A stretch of 64,000 nt of DNA from Oceanospirillum sediminis. Lineage in GTDB: Bacteria; Pseudomonadota; Gammaproteobacteria; Pseudomonadales; Halomonadaceae. Positions 35,908-46,617 of the stretch are shown one piece after another (the first letter of the stretch is position 1; every line of letters starts with the position of its first letter). The position numbers and the translations under genes were made by a program. The stretch covers positions 117,890 through 181,889 of the forward strand of contig NZ_JACJFM010000007.1 of the NCBI RefSeq assembly GCF_014164585.1, given 5' to 3'. The notes below the pieces were generated by a model. The model did no database searches. It was not told the origin of the DNA and was given only the letters and a program-made list of their open reading frames with translations.

Positions 35908-36909
35908 TCAAGTGATACTCTGCGTCAGCTCATTCACACAGTTCTGTCCATCTGCCAGGGCATACAGGTTATCCAGAGTCGTTCTGGCGATCTGTGTGAG
36001 CGCATCTTCGGTAAAGAAGCCCTGATGACCGGTGATCATTACATTGGGGAAGGTCAGCAAACGCTGGAACAGTTCATCATCAATGATCTCCCCTGAATGA
36101 TCATGGAAGAAAAGCTCGCTTTCCTGCTCATAGACATCCAGCCCCAGTGCTCCGATCCGGCGGGTTTTCAGACCTGCAACCAGGGCCTGAGTATCGACCA
36201 GTCCGCCACGACTGGTATTAATCAGCATGACGCCATCTTTCATATGGGAGATAGCCTCTTCATCAATCAGGTGCTGGCTCTGCTCCGTCAGAGGGCAGTG
36301 CAGGGTGATAATATCCGCTTCCTGATACAGGCGGTTGAGCGAGACATATTCACCGCCCAACTCGATAAAGTCATCATTTTCATAGGGATCACAGGCCAAT
36401 AAACGACAGCCAAACCCTTTCAGAATACGGGCTGTGGCTATGCCGATCTGTCCTGTGCCGACCAGCCCCACAGTACGGCCGTGCAGGTTAAAGCCTAACA
36501 GGCCATTCAGAGAGAAATTCTGTTCCCGTACCCGGTTAAAGGCTTTATGAGTTTTACGGTTCAGGCCCAGAATCAGTGCCAGCGTATGTTCAGCCACCGC
36601 TTCCGGTGAGTAAGCCGGTACCCGGACAACAGGCAGATTCAGTGTCTTAGCCGCCAGCAGATCCACGTTGTTAAAACCGGCACAACGCAATGCGATATAA
36701 CGCACACCTCTGGCTTTCAGCTTTTTCAGTACCGGAGCACTCAGGTCATCATTGACGAACGCGCAGACCGCATCAAACTGCTTACAGACTTCAACATTGG
36801 TTTCATTAAGCAGAAGGTTAAAATAGACCAGTTCGCAATCAGGGTGATGGTTTTCCTGATCCAGAAAACGCTGATCGTAGGGCTGAGCACTGAATACTGC
36901 GATACGCAT
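35908..36909 (-). CDS. ldhA: D-lactate dehydrogenase (2-hydroxyacid dehydrogenase)
   Basis: A 333-residue NAD-dependent dehydrogenase reducing pyruvate to D-lactate. The NAD site VGLVGTGQIG is near residue 147. The catalytic Arg lies in INTSRGGLVDT (about residue 234), and the Glu and His lie toward the C-terminus (LDVYEQESELFF, ITGHQGFFTEDAL). The pattern LRCAGFNNVDL near 75 is typical of fermentative LdhA. AAGG precedes the ATG. It stands alone and would act under low oxygen. Confidence 0.9.
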   Translation of the reverse strand: MRIAVFSAQPYDQRFLDQENHHPDCELVYFNLLLNETNVEVCKQFDAVCAFVNDDLSAPVLKKLKARGVRYIALRCAGFNNVDLLAAKTLNLPVVRVPAYSPEAVAEHTLALILGLNRKTHKAFNRVREQNFSLNGLLGFNLHGRTVGLVGTGQIGIATARILKGFGCRLLACDPYENDDFIELGGEYVSLNRLYQEADIITLHCPLTEQSQHLIDEEAISHMKDGVMLINTSRGGLVDTQALVAGLKTRRIGALGLDVYEQESELFFHDHSGEIIDDELFQRLLTFPNVMITGHQGFFTEDALTQIARTTLDNLYALADGQNCVNELTQSIT

Positions 36910-37006
36910 AGGATGGCCTTATTTCAGAAAAACAGGGAATCAGAGGCCAGACGGATAACTATTTTCTGTCCGGTAACAGTTACCACACAATCTGAGAGAA
37001 GGCAGG

Positions 37007-37387
37007 CTAACTGAACCAGGACAAGGGGTTATGCGTCAGGGCTGTACCTATAATGTAAGCGACGCAGAGCAGAGCAGCAAGCAGAGCCAGAGCACGCTGT
37101 TTTTTCGTTCGCCCTCTTTTCAGTGCCATGCTGCCCAGCACAATGTACAGCAACAAGGCCAGCACTTTGGCACTCAGCCAGTGGTGGATGCCTGGATATT
37201 GCTGAATCAGCACACACAGAGCGACAGCACTGGCCAGCAGGCAGGTATCCACAAGGTAGGTGATGCGGAGTATCCACTGTTTCTTCAGCCAGTGGCTGTC
37301 CAGCAGCATCCAGCTTCCCCGCAGCACAAACAGACTGATACTGATAGCCACTGACAACAGGTGGATATGTTTGATGATGCTGTACAT
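37007..37387 (-). CDS. SirB2 family membrane protein
   Basis: A 126-residue inner-membrane protein with four helices and the family opening YSIIKHIHLLSVAISISLFV, followed by LRGSWMLL. SirB2 proteins are of unknown biochemical role. AGGAA precedes the ATG. It lies between ldhA and mutM, all on the minus strand, with gaps near 100 bp. Confidence 0.85.
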   Translation of the reverse strand: MYSIIKHIHLLSVAISISLFVLRGSWMLLDSHWLKKQWILRITYLVDTCLLASAVALCVLIQQYPGIHHWLSAKVLALLLYIVLGSMALKRGRTKKQRALALLAALLCVAYIIGTALTHNPLSWFS

Positions 37388-37487
37388 TGACGTTTATTCC
37401 TATTATGTACCCGGTTTGTGTGCCCGGCCCGGTTCATGTTGTAACACGATTGATCACGTATCAGGAAATAAGTAACAGCGCTTTTAT

Positions 37488-38312
37488 TTAAGCCTGCAGG
37501 GGCTGGCAGCGAGCACAGAACACACTGCTACGGTTATTCTGTCGAATCTCCTCCAGCTGATAACCACACTCAGGGCAATCTTTTCCGGCACGACCATAAA
37601 CGTTCAGTTGCTGGGCAAAATAACCCGGTTTGCCATCACCACCGACAAAATCCCGCAACGTGGTACCGCCCTGGGTAATAGAACGCTGTAAGACAAAGCG
37701 TATCTTTTCTGTCAGCAGAGATATCTTTCCTTCTGACAGTTGTCCGGCCAGTTGTTTCGGATGAATCCCGGACATAAACAGGGCTTCATTGGCGTAGATA
37801 TTCCCCACACCGACCACGACCTTACTGTCCATAATCAGGCTCTTAATCGCGGTTTTACGTTTCTGACATTTCTGACTCAGATACTGTGCTGTAAACTGAT
37901 CAGACAGAGGCTCAGGCCCCAGATGAGCAATCAGTTTATGGTGTGCTACAGGCTGATCAGTCCAGACAAAGGCACCAAAGCGCCGGGGATCATGGTAGCG
38001 CAGGGTGTGTCCGGTAATCAGAGTAATATCCACATGATCATGCTTTTGCGCAGGCTCTGGCTGCAGCATCACTCTCAGGCTGCCAGACATACCAAGATGG
38101 ATTATCAGAGTGCCATGATCAAAAGCCAGCAGCAGGTATTTTGCTCTGCGCTGAATTCCGCGAATCACCTGACCTTCCAGCAGTTGTGCCAGATTATCCG
38201 GTACCGGCCAGCGCAGACTGGGCTGACGCACCTCAACCGACAGCACTTTCTGGTGTTCACAGTAAGGGCTGATCCCTTTACGGGTGGTTTCAACTTCAGG
38301 TAATTCAGGCAT
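37488..38312 (-). CDS. mutM: Formamidopyrimidine-DNA glycosylase
   Basis: A 274-residue base-excision repair enzyme removing 8-oxoguanine. It must begin MPELPEVETTRKGI because Pro2 is the catalytic nucleophile and Glu3 the acid; an upstream in-frame start would bury them. GGAG lies 7 bases before this ATG. The DNA-binding helix-two-turn-helix is in VVGVGNIYANEALF near residue 170, and the C-terminal zinc finger has CPECGY and CARCQ. Confidence 0.96.
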   Translation of the reverse strand: MPELPEVETTRKGISPYCEHQKVLSVEVRQPSLRWPVPDNLAQLLEGQVIRGIQRRAKYLLLAFDHGTLIIHLGMSGSLRVMLQPEPAQKHDHVDITLITGHTLRYHDPRRFGAFVWTDQPVAHHKLIAHLGPEPLSDQFTAQYLSQKCQKRKTAIKSLIMDSKVVVGVGNIYANEALFMSGIHPKQLAGQLSEGKISLLTEKIRFVLQRSITQGGTTLRDFVGGDGKPGYFAQQLNVYGRAGKDCPECGYQLEEIRQNNRSSVFCARCQPLQA

Positions 38313-38423
38313 GTTTTTCTCCATTACCGCACAATGACGGACTATCAGTATACCGGTGATCTGGCAGATATATCTGCTCTGCGCCAATATCCATGTAATA
38401 GAGTCAGGTATTCTGCAGACACA

Positions 38424-38450
38424 AAAAAACCCGGACCAGCCGGGTTTTTT
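38424..38450. terminator. Terminator downstream of rpmG
   Basis: AAAAAACCCGG-ACCAG-CCGGGTTTTTT with T-runs on both strands. It ends rpmBG transcripts (minus), 15 bases past the rpmG stop. Confidence 0.92.
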
Positions 38451-38464
38451 CAGAAGAAAAAATC

Positions 38465-38620
38465 TTATTTGATTTTAGCTTCTTTGTACATAACGTGCTG
38501 ACGTACAACTGGATCGAATTTTTTCATTTCCAGTTTGTCAGGCGTAGTACGCTTGTTTTTGGTAGTGGTGTAGAAGTGACCAGTACCAGCGGATGATACC
38601 ATTCTGATTTTATCACGCAT
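38465..38620 (-). CDS. rpmG: Ribosomal protein L33
   Basis: A 51-residue basic protein, [20 protein letters not shown], then [19 protein letters not shown] and VMYKEAKIK at the end. It is the cysteine-free form of L33, so it needs no zinc. It follows rpmB after 23 bp with an AAGGAG ribosome site. Confidence 0.96.
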   Translation of the reverse strand: MRDKIRMVSSAGTGHFYTTTKNKRTTPDKLEMKKFDPVVRQHVMYKEAKIK

Positions 38621-38643
38621 GATTTATCTCCTTAATTCAATGC

Positions 38644-38880
38644 TTACAGCTTAATGCCGCGCGCACGAATGTCAGCCAGTACCTTTTCGATACCCTGCTT
38701 ATCAATAACACGCATACCTTTAGCAGATACGCGCAGCTTCACGAAACGCTTCTCGGATTCAACCCAGAAACGGTGCGTGTGCAGGTTAGGAGAAAAACGA
38801 CGGCGCGTTTTGTTTTGTGCGTGTGACACATTATTTCCGGTTACAGGACGCTTCCCGGTAACCTGGCAAACTTTGGACAT
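38644..38880 (-). CDS. rpmB: Ribosomal protein L28
   Basis: A 78-residue basic large-subunit protein beginning [20 protein letters not shown]. It is the zinc-free form, with one Cys. It heads rpmB-rpmG, the usual order. A 203-bp gap containing the promoter separates it from radC. Confidence 0.96.
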   Translation of the reverse strand: MSKVCQVTGKRPVTGNNVSHAQNKTRRRFSPNLHTHRFWVESEKRFVKLRVSAKGMRVIDKQGIEKVLADIRARGIKL

Positions 38881-39083
38881 TTTCTAGCCTCCAGTCGCTA
38901 GCTAGGCGTCTTAACTATTCAAGAAACCTGGGGGAATCAGCGAACCAGCCGGAAAAAACGGCACCCTGCTTCAACCCATCAATTTAAAGGCGCACTGTTA
39001 TACCAGAACAGCCTTACCCTGACAAGTAAATTCAGGTTTTCTGTACCGGTTAAACAGTAAATAGTGATTTTCCCGGCTATTAT

Positions 39084-39758
39084 CTACATCAAACCCCGTT
39101 CCGCAAGTGAAACTGTCTCACCATTGCCAATAATAAAGTGATCCAGTACCCGAACATCAATCAGCGCCAGCGCCTGTTTCAGTTTTTCAGTGATGTATTC
39201 ATCAGAACGACTAGGCTCAGCCACTCCGGAAGGATGGTTATGAGCAAAAATCACTGCCGCGGCATTATGTTCCAGCGCCCGTTTAACCACTTCACGGGGA
39301 TAGACACTGGCAGCATCAATGGTTCCCCGGAATAACGACTCAAATGCCAGTACCTGATGCTGGTTATTCATGAACAGGCAGGCAAACACTTCATGAGGGT
39401 GGTGACGCAGCTGAGTAATCAGGTACTGCTGTGCCAGTTCAGGGCTGGTTAATGCCTCTCCCTGCTGTAAGCGAGCCATCAGATGACGCTTGCCAATCTC
39501 CAGTGTAGCCTGTAACTGCACATATTTAGCAGGCCCCAGTCCGTGATAACGACAGAAAGTGTCCTGATCTGCTTCTAACAAGGCTCTCAGGCCATCAAAT
39601 CCGGCCAGCAGGTCACGAGCCAGATCAATAGCACTTTTACCGGAAACACCGGTACGCAGAAAAATAGCCAGCAGCTCGGCATCACTCAGTGTATGAGCCC
39701 CCTGCCGTAATAGTTTTTCCCTGGGCTGATCCTGTTCCGGCCAGTGTTTAAGACTCAT
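39084..39758 (-). CDS. radC: RadC family JAB-domain protein
   Basis: A 224-residue protein with an N-terminal helix-hairpin-helix region ([28 protein letters not shown]) and a C-terminal JAB/MPN metalloprotease-like fold with the motif [18 protein letters not shown]. Biological role is unsettled. The start at 39758 follows an excellent AAGGAGG. Upstream in-frame ATGs would add a hydrophobic stretch not seen in homologues. It is divergent from coaBC, as in Pseudomonas. Confidence 0.93.
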   Translation of the reverse strand: MSLKHWPEQDQPREKLLRQGAHTLSDAELLAIFLRTGVSGKSAIDLARDLLAGFDGLRALLEADQDTFCRYHGLGPAKYVQLQATLEIGKRHLMARLQQGEALTSPELAQQYLITQLRHHPHEVFACLFMNNQHQVLAFESLFRGTIDAASVYPREVVKRALEHNAAAVIFAHNHPSGVAEPSRSDEYITEKLKQALALIDVRVLDHFIIGNGETVSLAERGLM

Positions 39759-40057
39759 CACATCCTCCTTAATCATGGTTGCCATCATGGCAATTATCCT
39801 TATCAGCATCTCCCTGATGTTATGAATAAACCTCATCCTCAGGAGCAGTTCAAGTCAGTAGCACTGCTAACCATCTGCTTTCAAAGACACATAGCGCCGG
39901 ACTGTCGCCTGCCAGTCAGACAATACGGCTGATATCCGGCTTTCAGTCGTGATAAGCTCTTACCTGATTGAGCCGCTCATGCTATCTTGTAGCACTTTTT
40001 TCCAGGGTAGATAAGTTGCCCGGAAACAATCAAAATACCTGATATTCTGAGGTTCAT

Positions 40058-41332
40058 ATGATGATGCAGGGTTGCCGGGTTCTGCTGGGCTTAAGCGGAG
40101 GAATAGCCGCTTACAAAAGCGCGGAACTGACCCGTTTACTGGTCAAAGCTGGCGCCGAGGTGCGCGTGGTAATGACAGAAGGGGCTCAGGCCTTTATCGC
40201 CCCCTTAACCTTTCAGGCTCTTTCCGGAAATCCCGTTCACACCCACTTACTGGACCCAGAAGCGGAAGCTGGCATGGGGCATATCGAGCTGGCTAAGTGG
40301 GCGGATCTGATTATCATCGCTCCGGCCAGTGCTGACCTGATGGCGCGCCTGGCAGCGGGTATGGCGGATGACCTGATGACCACACTCTGTCTGGCCACAG
40401 AAGCCAGTGTATTGCTGGCCCCGGCCATGAATCAGGCCATGTGGCGTCATCCGGCAACACAGAAAAATGCCCGGACACTGCAGACATACGGTTATACTCT
40501 GCTAGGCCCGGATCAGGGTGAACAGGCCTGTGGTGATACAGGGCCAGGACGCATGCTGGAAGCCAGTGCAATCTTTGCCTTGTTACAGAGTCATCGGGAC
40601 GAATCATCGTCACCAGTCAGTAATACACAAACTCAGAAGCCTCTGCAGGGTCGGACCGTCACGCTGACAGCCGGTCCTACTCGCGAAGCCGTCGATCCGG
40701 TACGCTATATCAGCAACCACAGCTCAGGTAAAATGGGCTATGCACTGGCAGAAGCGGCTCGGGATGCCGGAGCACGGGTCAACCTGATCAGTGGCCCGGT
40801 ACAGATTCAGGCACCAGAAGGCGTCAATCTGGTTCAGGTAAACAGCGCTTGTGACATGCTGGAAGCCAGTCTGCAGCATCTGCCGGATACCGATATTTTT
40901 ATCGCAGCAGCAGCCGTGGCAGACTATCGCCCGGATAATGCCGCCGATCAGAAAATGAAAAAACAGCCAGGCCAGAACGAACTGGTGCTGCGTCTGGTAC
41001 AGAACCCCGATATTGTGGCCACCATCGCCCGCCATGAACAACGGCCTTTTACTGTCGGCTTTGCAGCAGAAACCCAGGATGTTGAGAACTATGCGATCAG
41101 CAAGCTGATGCGAAAAAACCTGGATATGATTATTGCCAATGATGTATCCCGTAGCGACATTGGTTTTAACAGCGACCAGAATGCGGTCACTGTACTCTGG
41201 AAACAGGCTGGCAGTGCAGATCCGGCAACACCGGACATAGGCCGCTACCAGCCGGACCAGGCCAGTAAAACCACACTGGCCAGACAACTGATCACACAGA
41301 TCAGTGACCATTTCTTACACAGTAACACCTGA
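40058..41332 (+). CDS. coaBC: Bifunctional CoaBC (Dfp)
   Basis: A 424-residue enzyme for two steps of coenzyme A synthesis: phosphopantothenoylcysteine decarboxylation (CoaC, residues 1-185) and synthetase (CoaB, about 200-420). The CoaC flavin site shows [13 protein letters not shown] and PAMNQAMW, and the catalytic Cys lies in [10 protein letters not shown]. CoaB shows [20 protein letters not shown]. The first of three nearby ATGs is taken. It is followed by dut after 14 bp. Confidence 0.94.
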   Translation: MMMQGCRVLLGLSGGIAAYKSAELTRLLVKAGAEVRVVMTEGAQAFIAPLTFQALSGNPVHTHLLDPEAEAGMGHIELAKWADLIIIAPASADLMARLAAGMADDLMTTLCLATEASVLLAPAMNQAMWRHPATQKNARTLQTYGYTLLGPDQGEQACGDTGPGRMLEASAIFALLQSHRDESSSPVSNTQTQKPLQGRTVTLTAGPTREAVDPVRYISNHSSGKMGYALAEAARDAGARVNLISGPVQIQAPEGVNLVQVNSACDMLEASLQHLPDTDIFIAAAAVADYRPDNAADQKMKKQPGQNELVLRLVQNPDIVATIARHEQRPFTVGFAAETQDVENYAISKLMRKNLDMIIANDVSRSDIGFNSDQNAVTVLWKQAGSADPATPDIGRYQPDQASKTTLARQLITQISDHFLHSNT

Positions 41333-41346
41333 TAAACGAGTCAAGA

Positions 41347-41802
41347 ATGAGTACTTTAGACGTCAGAATTCTGAACGAAAAAATAGGTAATGAACTGCCT
41401 CTGCCAACCTATGCAACTGAGGGTTCTGCAGGTATGGACCTCAGAGCCTGCCTGGATGAAGCGATTACCATTAATCCGGGCGAAACCGTACTGATTGGTA
41501 CGGGTCTTGCGATCCATATCGGCGATCCGGGGCTGGCAGGTGTGATTCTGCCTCGTTCAGGTCTGGGCCATAAACACGGCATTGTACTGGGTAATCTGGT
41601 TGGTCTGATTGACTCTGATTATCAGGGCGAGCTGATGATCTCCTGCTGGAACCGTGGCAAAGACGCATTCACCATCGAACCCGGTGAGCGTATTGCCCAG
41701 TATGTGCTGGTACCTGTCGTACAGGCTGAGCTGAACATTGTTCAGGAGTTTGACAGCAGTGACCGTGGCGCAGGTGGCTTCGGTCATTCCGGACGTCAGT
41801 AA
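41347..41802 (+). CDS. dut: dUTP pyrophosphatase
   Basis: A 151-residue trimeric enzyme that hydrolyses dUTP. All five motifs are visible, including [33 protein letters not shown] and the C-terminal [10 protein letters not shown] that closes over the active site. It is co-transcribed with coaBC. Confidence 0.96.
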   Translation: MSTLDVRILNEKIGNELPLPTYATEGSAGMDLRACLDEAITINPGETVLIGTGLAIHIGDPGLAGVILPRSGLGHKHGIVLGNLVGLIDSDYQGELMISCWNRGKDAFTIEPGERIAQYVLVPVVQAELNIVQEFDSSDRGAGGFGHSGRQ

Positions 41803-41890
41803 GTAAAATACCCCGATTTAACTTTTATTGTCCTGATCCGGTCGATGTACTGGCTCAGGGCTTATCCATCAGTATTATCAGGACAGATAA

Positions 41891-43270
41891 ATGACAGTAC
41901 CTGCCTCTATTTTCCGGGCTTACGATATTCGTGGTGTCGTTGGCGATACCCTGACTGAGGACGGCGTTGAGCAAATCGGCAGGGCCATCGGCTCTGAAGC
42001 TCAGGCCCGTGGAGATAAAGCAGTGATTGTCGGCCGGGATGGCCGTCTGTCAGGCCCGGCAATCAGTGCTGCCCTGATCCGCGGTATTCAGGCCTCCGGT
42101 GCTGATGTCATTGATATCGGTATGGTGCCTACACCTTTGCTGTACTTTGCCACCTTTACCCTGGAAGGCACTACTTCCGGCGTCATGGTGACCGGCAGCC
42201 ATAACCCGCCGGATTACAATGGCCTGAAAATTGTTCTGGCCGGTGAAACCCTGTACGGCGAAGCGATTACTGCACTGTACCAGCGTATCCAGCAGCAGGA
42301 TCTGTTGCAGGGTCAGGGCCAGCTGAGTCATGAAGACGTTAATGCGGCCTATAAAGACCGGGTACTGAGTGACTTTAATCTGGCCCGTCCACTGAAGGTC
42401 GTCGTGGATTGTGGTAATGGTGTACCGGGCTATCTGGCTCCGGATGTCATCCGGCAGCTCGGTTGCGATGTGACCCCGATGTATTGTGAGGTGGACGGTA
42501 ACTTCCCGAATCACCACCCGGACCCGGGCAAACCGGCTAACCTGGTAGATATGATCGCAGAAGTAAAACGTTCCGGTGCCGATCTGGGGCTGGCTTTTGA
42601 TGGTGATGGCGACCGCGTTGGCGTCGTGACTCAGACCGGACAGCTGATCTATCCCGACAAACTGATGATGCTGTTTGCTCAGGATGTCTGCCAGCGTAAT
42701 CCCGGTGCCAAAGTGATCTTTGATGTGAAATGTACCGGGAATCTGGCTAAAGTGATTGAACAGGCCGGTGGCGAACCTGAGATGTGGCAGACAGGCCACT
42801 CCCTGATCAAAGCCCGGATGAAGGCAACAGGGGCTGCTCTGGCCGGCGAAATGAGTGGCCATATTTTCTTTAAAGAGCGCTGGTTTGGTTTTGATGACGG
42901 CCTGTATGGCGCGATTCGCCTGCTGGAGATTCTGGCCGCATCCGGTCAGGATGCCGATAGCCTGTTCAGCCAGTTCCCGGAAGATATCAGCACTCCAGAA
43001 CTGAATATTCAGGTCACCGACGAGACTAAATTTGACCTGGTTAACCGTCTGGCGAACGAGGGTCAGTTTGGCAATGGTCAGGTGAATAAAATTGACGGTA
43101 TCCGGGTCGACTATGATGACGGCTGGGGATTATGCCGGGCTTCCAATACCACCCCTGTTCTGGTGCTGCGCTTTGAAGCGAAAACGGATGCAGGACTGGA
43201 ACGTATCCGGAGTACCTTTATCAGTGAACTGGAAAAAATCCAGCCCGGACTGAAACTGGACGTACACTGA
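41891..43270 (+). CDS. algC: Phosphomannomutase/phosphoglucomutase
   Basis: A 459-residue alpha-D-phosphohexomutase. The phosphoserine lies in GVMVTGSHNPPDYNG near residue 104, the metal loop is DGDGDRVG near 237, the sugar loop is GEMSGHIFF near 320, and the phosphate-binding loop is RASNTTPVLVLR near 420. It makes mannose-1- and glucose-1-phosphate for envelope polysaccharide and, in Pseudomonas, alginate. AGGACAG precedes the ATG. The order dut-algC-argB matches Pseudomonas. Confidence 0.94.
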   Translation: MTVPASIFRAYDIRGVVGDTLTEDGVEQIGRAIGSEAQARGDKAVIVGRDGRLSGPAISAALIRGIQASGADVIDIGMVPTPLLYFATFTLEGTTSGVMVTGSHNPPDYNGLKIVLAGETLYGEAITALYQRIQQQDLLQGQGQLSHEDVNAAYKDRVLSDFNLARPLKVVVDCGNGVPGYLAPDVIRQLGCDVTPMYCEVDGNFPNHHPDPGKPANLVDMIAEVKRSGADLGLAFDGDGDRVGVVTQTGQLIYPDKLMMLFAQDVCQRNPGAKVIFDVKCTGNLAKVIEQAGGEPEMWQTGHSLIKARMKATGAALAGEMSGHIFFKERWFGFDDGLYGAIRLLEILAASGQDADSLFSQFPEDISTPELNIQVTDETKFDLVNRLANEGQFGNGQVNKIDGIRVDYDDGWGLCRASNTTPVLVLRFEAKTDAGLERIRSTFISELEKIQPGLKLDVH

Positions 43271-43297
43271 TCATCAACATTGCTCATGGCCCGATGA

Positions 43298-44293
<996 letters not shown>

Positions 44294-44343
44294 TTTTTAT
44301 TTCTGACAACAGCTGATTTGATTGCTGGTAATTTGGAATAGTT

Positions 44344-44961
44344 ATGACTCAGGCAAAAGAGCAGAAAACACAAAAAACCTCTCGCAAGGAGCAAATTCTT
44401 CAGGTGCTGGTACACATGCTGGAGAATCGTCCGGGCACTAAGGTGACCACATCCTCGCTGGCAAAAGAGGTCGGGTTATCAGAGGCTGCGTTATACCGCC
44501 ACTTTGCCAGCAAAGCCAAAATGTTTGAAGGGCTGATCGAGTTTATTGAAGAAACGATTTTCTCCCGGGTAACCCGTATCCTGCAGGATGAACCTCAGGC
44601 GCTGTACCGCTGCGAACACATCCTGACACTGGTGCTGGCGTTTGCCGATAAAAATCCGGGCCTTTGTCGCATCATGACCGGCGAAGCCCTGGTCGGAGAG
44701 GATGCCCGGTTACGTACCCGTATCTCACAGTTTTATGAGCGTCTGGAAACTCAGCTGAAACAGATCCTGCGTGAAGCAGAAATCCGCGATCAGATGAGAA
44801 CCGTTATGCCGGTACCAGCCACCGCTCAGCTGTTGATGTCTATTCTGGAAGGCCGGGTCCAGCAATACAGCCGCACGGGACGCTCTCCGGTAGATAACTG
44901 GCCTGAGCAGTGGGCATTCCTGGCCGATGGTCTGCTGACCCCAGTTCCCGTCAGTGCCTGA
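44344..44961 (+). CDS. slmA: Nucleoid occlusion factor SlmA
   Basis: A 205-residue TetR-family DNA-binding protein opening with SRKEQILQVLVHMLENRPG and carrying the HTH VTTSSLAKEVGLSEAALYRH, followed by FASKAKMFEGLIEFIE. SlmA binds spread chromosomal sites and antagonises FtsZ over the nucleoid. It lies after argB with a 50-bp gap. Confidence 0.92.
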   Translation: MTQAKEQKTQKTSRKEQILQVLVHMLENRPGTKVTTSSLAKEVGLSEAALYRHFASKAKMFEGLIEFIEETIFSRVTRILQDEPQALYRCEHILTLVLAFADKNPGLCRIMTGEALVGEDARLRTRISQFYERLETQLKQILREAEIRDQMRTVMPVPATAQLLMSILEGRVQQYSRTGRSPVDNWPEQWAFLADGLLTPVPVSA

Positions 44962-45076
44962 CCCATCCGGTATATCAGTCATTTATTTCCCTGAGAAGTT
45001 ATTTTTTTTGTTTCCTTCCGGCTGTGCATTATCATTAAGATAGTGCACCCCATAAAAAAAGACGACAGGACCCCTC

Positions 45077-46348
45077 ATGCCCCGCCTGAACAGAGCCCCC
45101 AGATCCCGTATCCTCGTTGTTGATAACTCCATGTTTTTCAGGGATGTTCTGGCAGAAACCCTGCGAACGCAAGTTAAAGCACTTGCAATAGACTCTGTTA
45201 AAAGTCGTCAGGAAGCCTGTCAGTTACTTCAGGAGCACAAAGGACACTATCTGGCGGTTATCAGCGGGTTAATGCTGGAGGATGCAGCAGAGTGCGAAAT
45301 GCTGGCCATTGCTCTGGAGGAACAGGTACCCGCCATCGCCCTGACCAGCTCACTGGACGCTGAAACCCGCCAGAAGGTTATGGATAAAGATGTCATCGAT
45401 TATTTCTTTAAAGATCAGGATGGTCTGCAGGATGTTGTCAGCCTGGTCACACGCCTGCTGCGAAATGAACAACACAAAATTCTGGTAGTCGATGATTCGC
45501 CTACCTACTGCACGTATCTGAAGGTACTGCTTCAGCGTCAGCACTATCAGGTGATCAGTGCTTTTACCGGTGAAGAAGCCGTTGATATGCTATCCCGCAG
45601 CAATGATATTTCCCTGGTGCTACTGGATTATCAGCTGCCCGGCATGAGCGGATATGACGTAATTCGTCGCATCCGGAAACAATTTACTTCCGCACAACTG
45701 CCCGTTATTGGCGTATCCGGCCAGATGGATCAGCAAATTCCGGCTCAGATTCTTAAATGCGGCGCTAACGACTTTATGTACAAAGGTTTTACCGTCGAAG
45801 AATTCTACAGCCGCATCAATAACATGATGGACCTGCTGATCAGCGTTCGTGAGCTTCAGGATGCCGCCTATAAGGATTTTCTGACCGGCCTGCATAACCG
45901 TCAGTATTTTTATCCTCATGCCAATACTCTGATTAAACAATCTGACGAAGAGCATATCAGTATGGGGCTGGCTATGATGGACATTGACCATTTCAAAAAC
46001 GTGAATGATACCTACGGCCATAACGCAGGAGATGAAGCGCTGAAAGTGGTGGCAGATCAACTGAAAGAACATATCCGTAGTGAAGATCTGCTGGCCCGCC
46101 TGGGTGGAGAAGAGTTCTGCGTTATCTTTTCTGATATGACACCAGATCAGATGCGGCAACGCCTGGAAACTATTCGTCAAAGTATTGAAAACACTGACAT
46201 CCCGCTCTCAGAACAGAATATTTCGGTCACCATCAGTATGGGCCTGTGCATACGTCAATCAGAAGACCTGGAAACTCTGATGGAAAACGCCGATCAGGCG
46301 CTTTATCAGGCCAAAGCCAGTGGGCGTAATCAACTGGTTCAGCACTAA
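45077..46348 (+). CDS. REC-REC-GGDEF diguanylate cyclase
   Basis: A 423-residue response regulator. The first receiver domain (residues 10-125) is degenerate: where the phosphorylated Asp should be, it reads AVISGLMLED. The second (about 132-250) keeps the Asp in LVLLDYQLPGMSG near residue 182. The GGDEF domain has GGEEF near residue 343 with an intact inhibitory site RxxD five residues earlier (RSEDLLARLGGEEF). It should make cyclic-di-GMP when phosphorylated. The sensor kinase is not adjacent. Confidence 0.9.
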   Translation: MPRLNRAPRSRILVVDNSMFFRDVLAETLRTQVKALAIDSVKSRQEACQLLQEHKGHYLAVISGLMLEDAAECEMLAIALEEQVPAIALTSSLDAETRQKVMDKDVIDYFFKDQDGLQDVVSLVTRLLRNEQHKILVVDDSPTYCTYLKVLLQRQHYQVISAFTGEEAVDMLSRSNDISLVLLDYQLPGMSGYDVIRRIRKQFTSAQLPVIGVSGQMDQQIPAQILKCGANDFMYKGFTVEEFYSRINNMMDLLISVRELQDAAYKDFLTGLHNRQYFYPHANTLIKQSDEEHISMGLAMMDIDHFKNVNDTYGHNAGDEALKVVADQLKEHIRSEDLLARLGGEEFCVIFSDMTPDQMRQRLETIRQSIENTDIPLSEQNISVTISMGLCIRQSEDLETLMENADQALYQAKASGRNQLVQH

Positions 46349-46617
46349 AGCCGACAGCGCTCAGTGATCGGGAATAACAATGATGAAAAATACAGATATA
46401 CCGTTGTTTGAATACTCTGCTATTTATTCAGAACACTGGCCCATTCAGCATCCGGTAATACACTGCTGAGCGGTTATTGTATTCCCAGACTGATATACAC
46501 CGGACAATTTCTGCTAAGCCCCTGTTAACGATATCCGCTACACTGATACAATCAGCGCCCCTGAAAACCAACCAGCTCATCATCTGTCAACCCAATCTCC
46601 AGAAGCGGATCCTGTTT
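46349..46617. other. Intergenic region before rep
   Basis: A 269-bp gap that must contain the rep promoter. It has one 28-codon frame (46384-46470) I do not consider coding. No terminator or operator could be supported. Confidence 0.35.

Noticed and set aside
46384..46470. 28-codon frame before rep
   Set aside because: Too short and without any family signal; a chance frame is the simplest reading.
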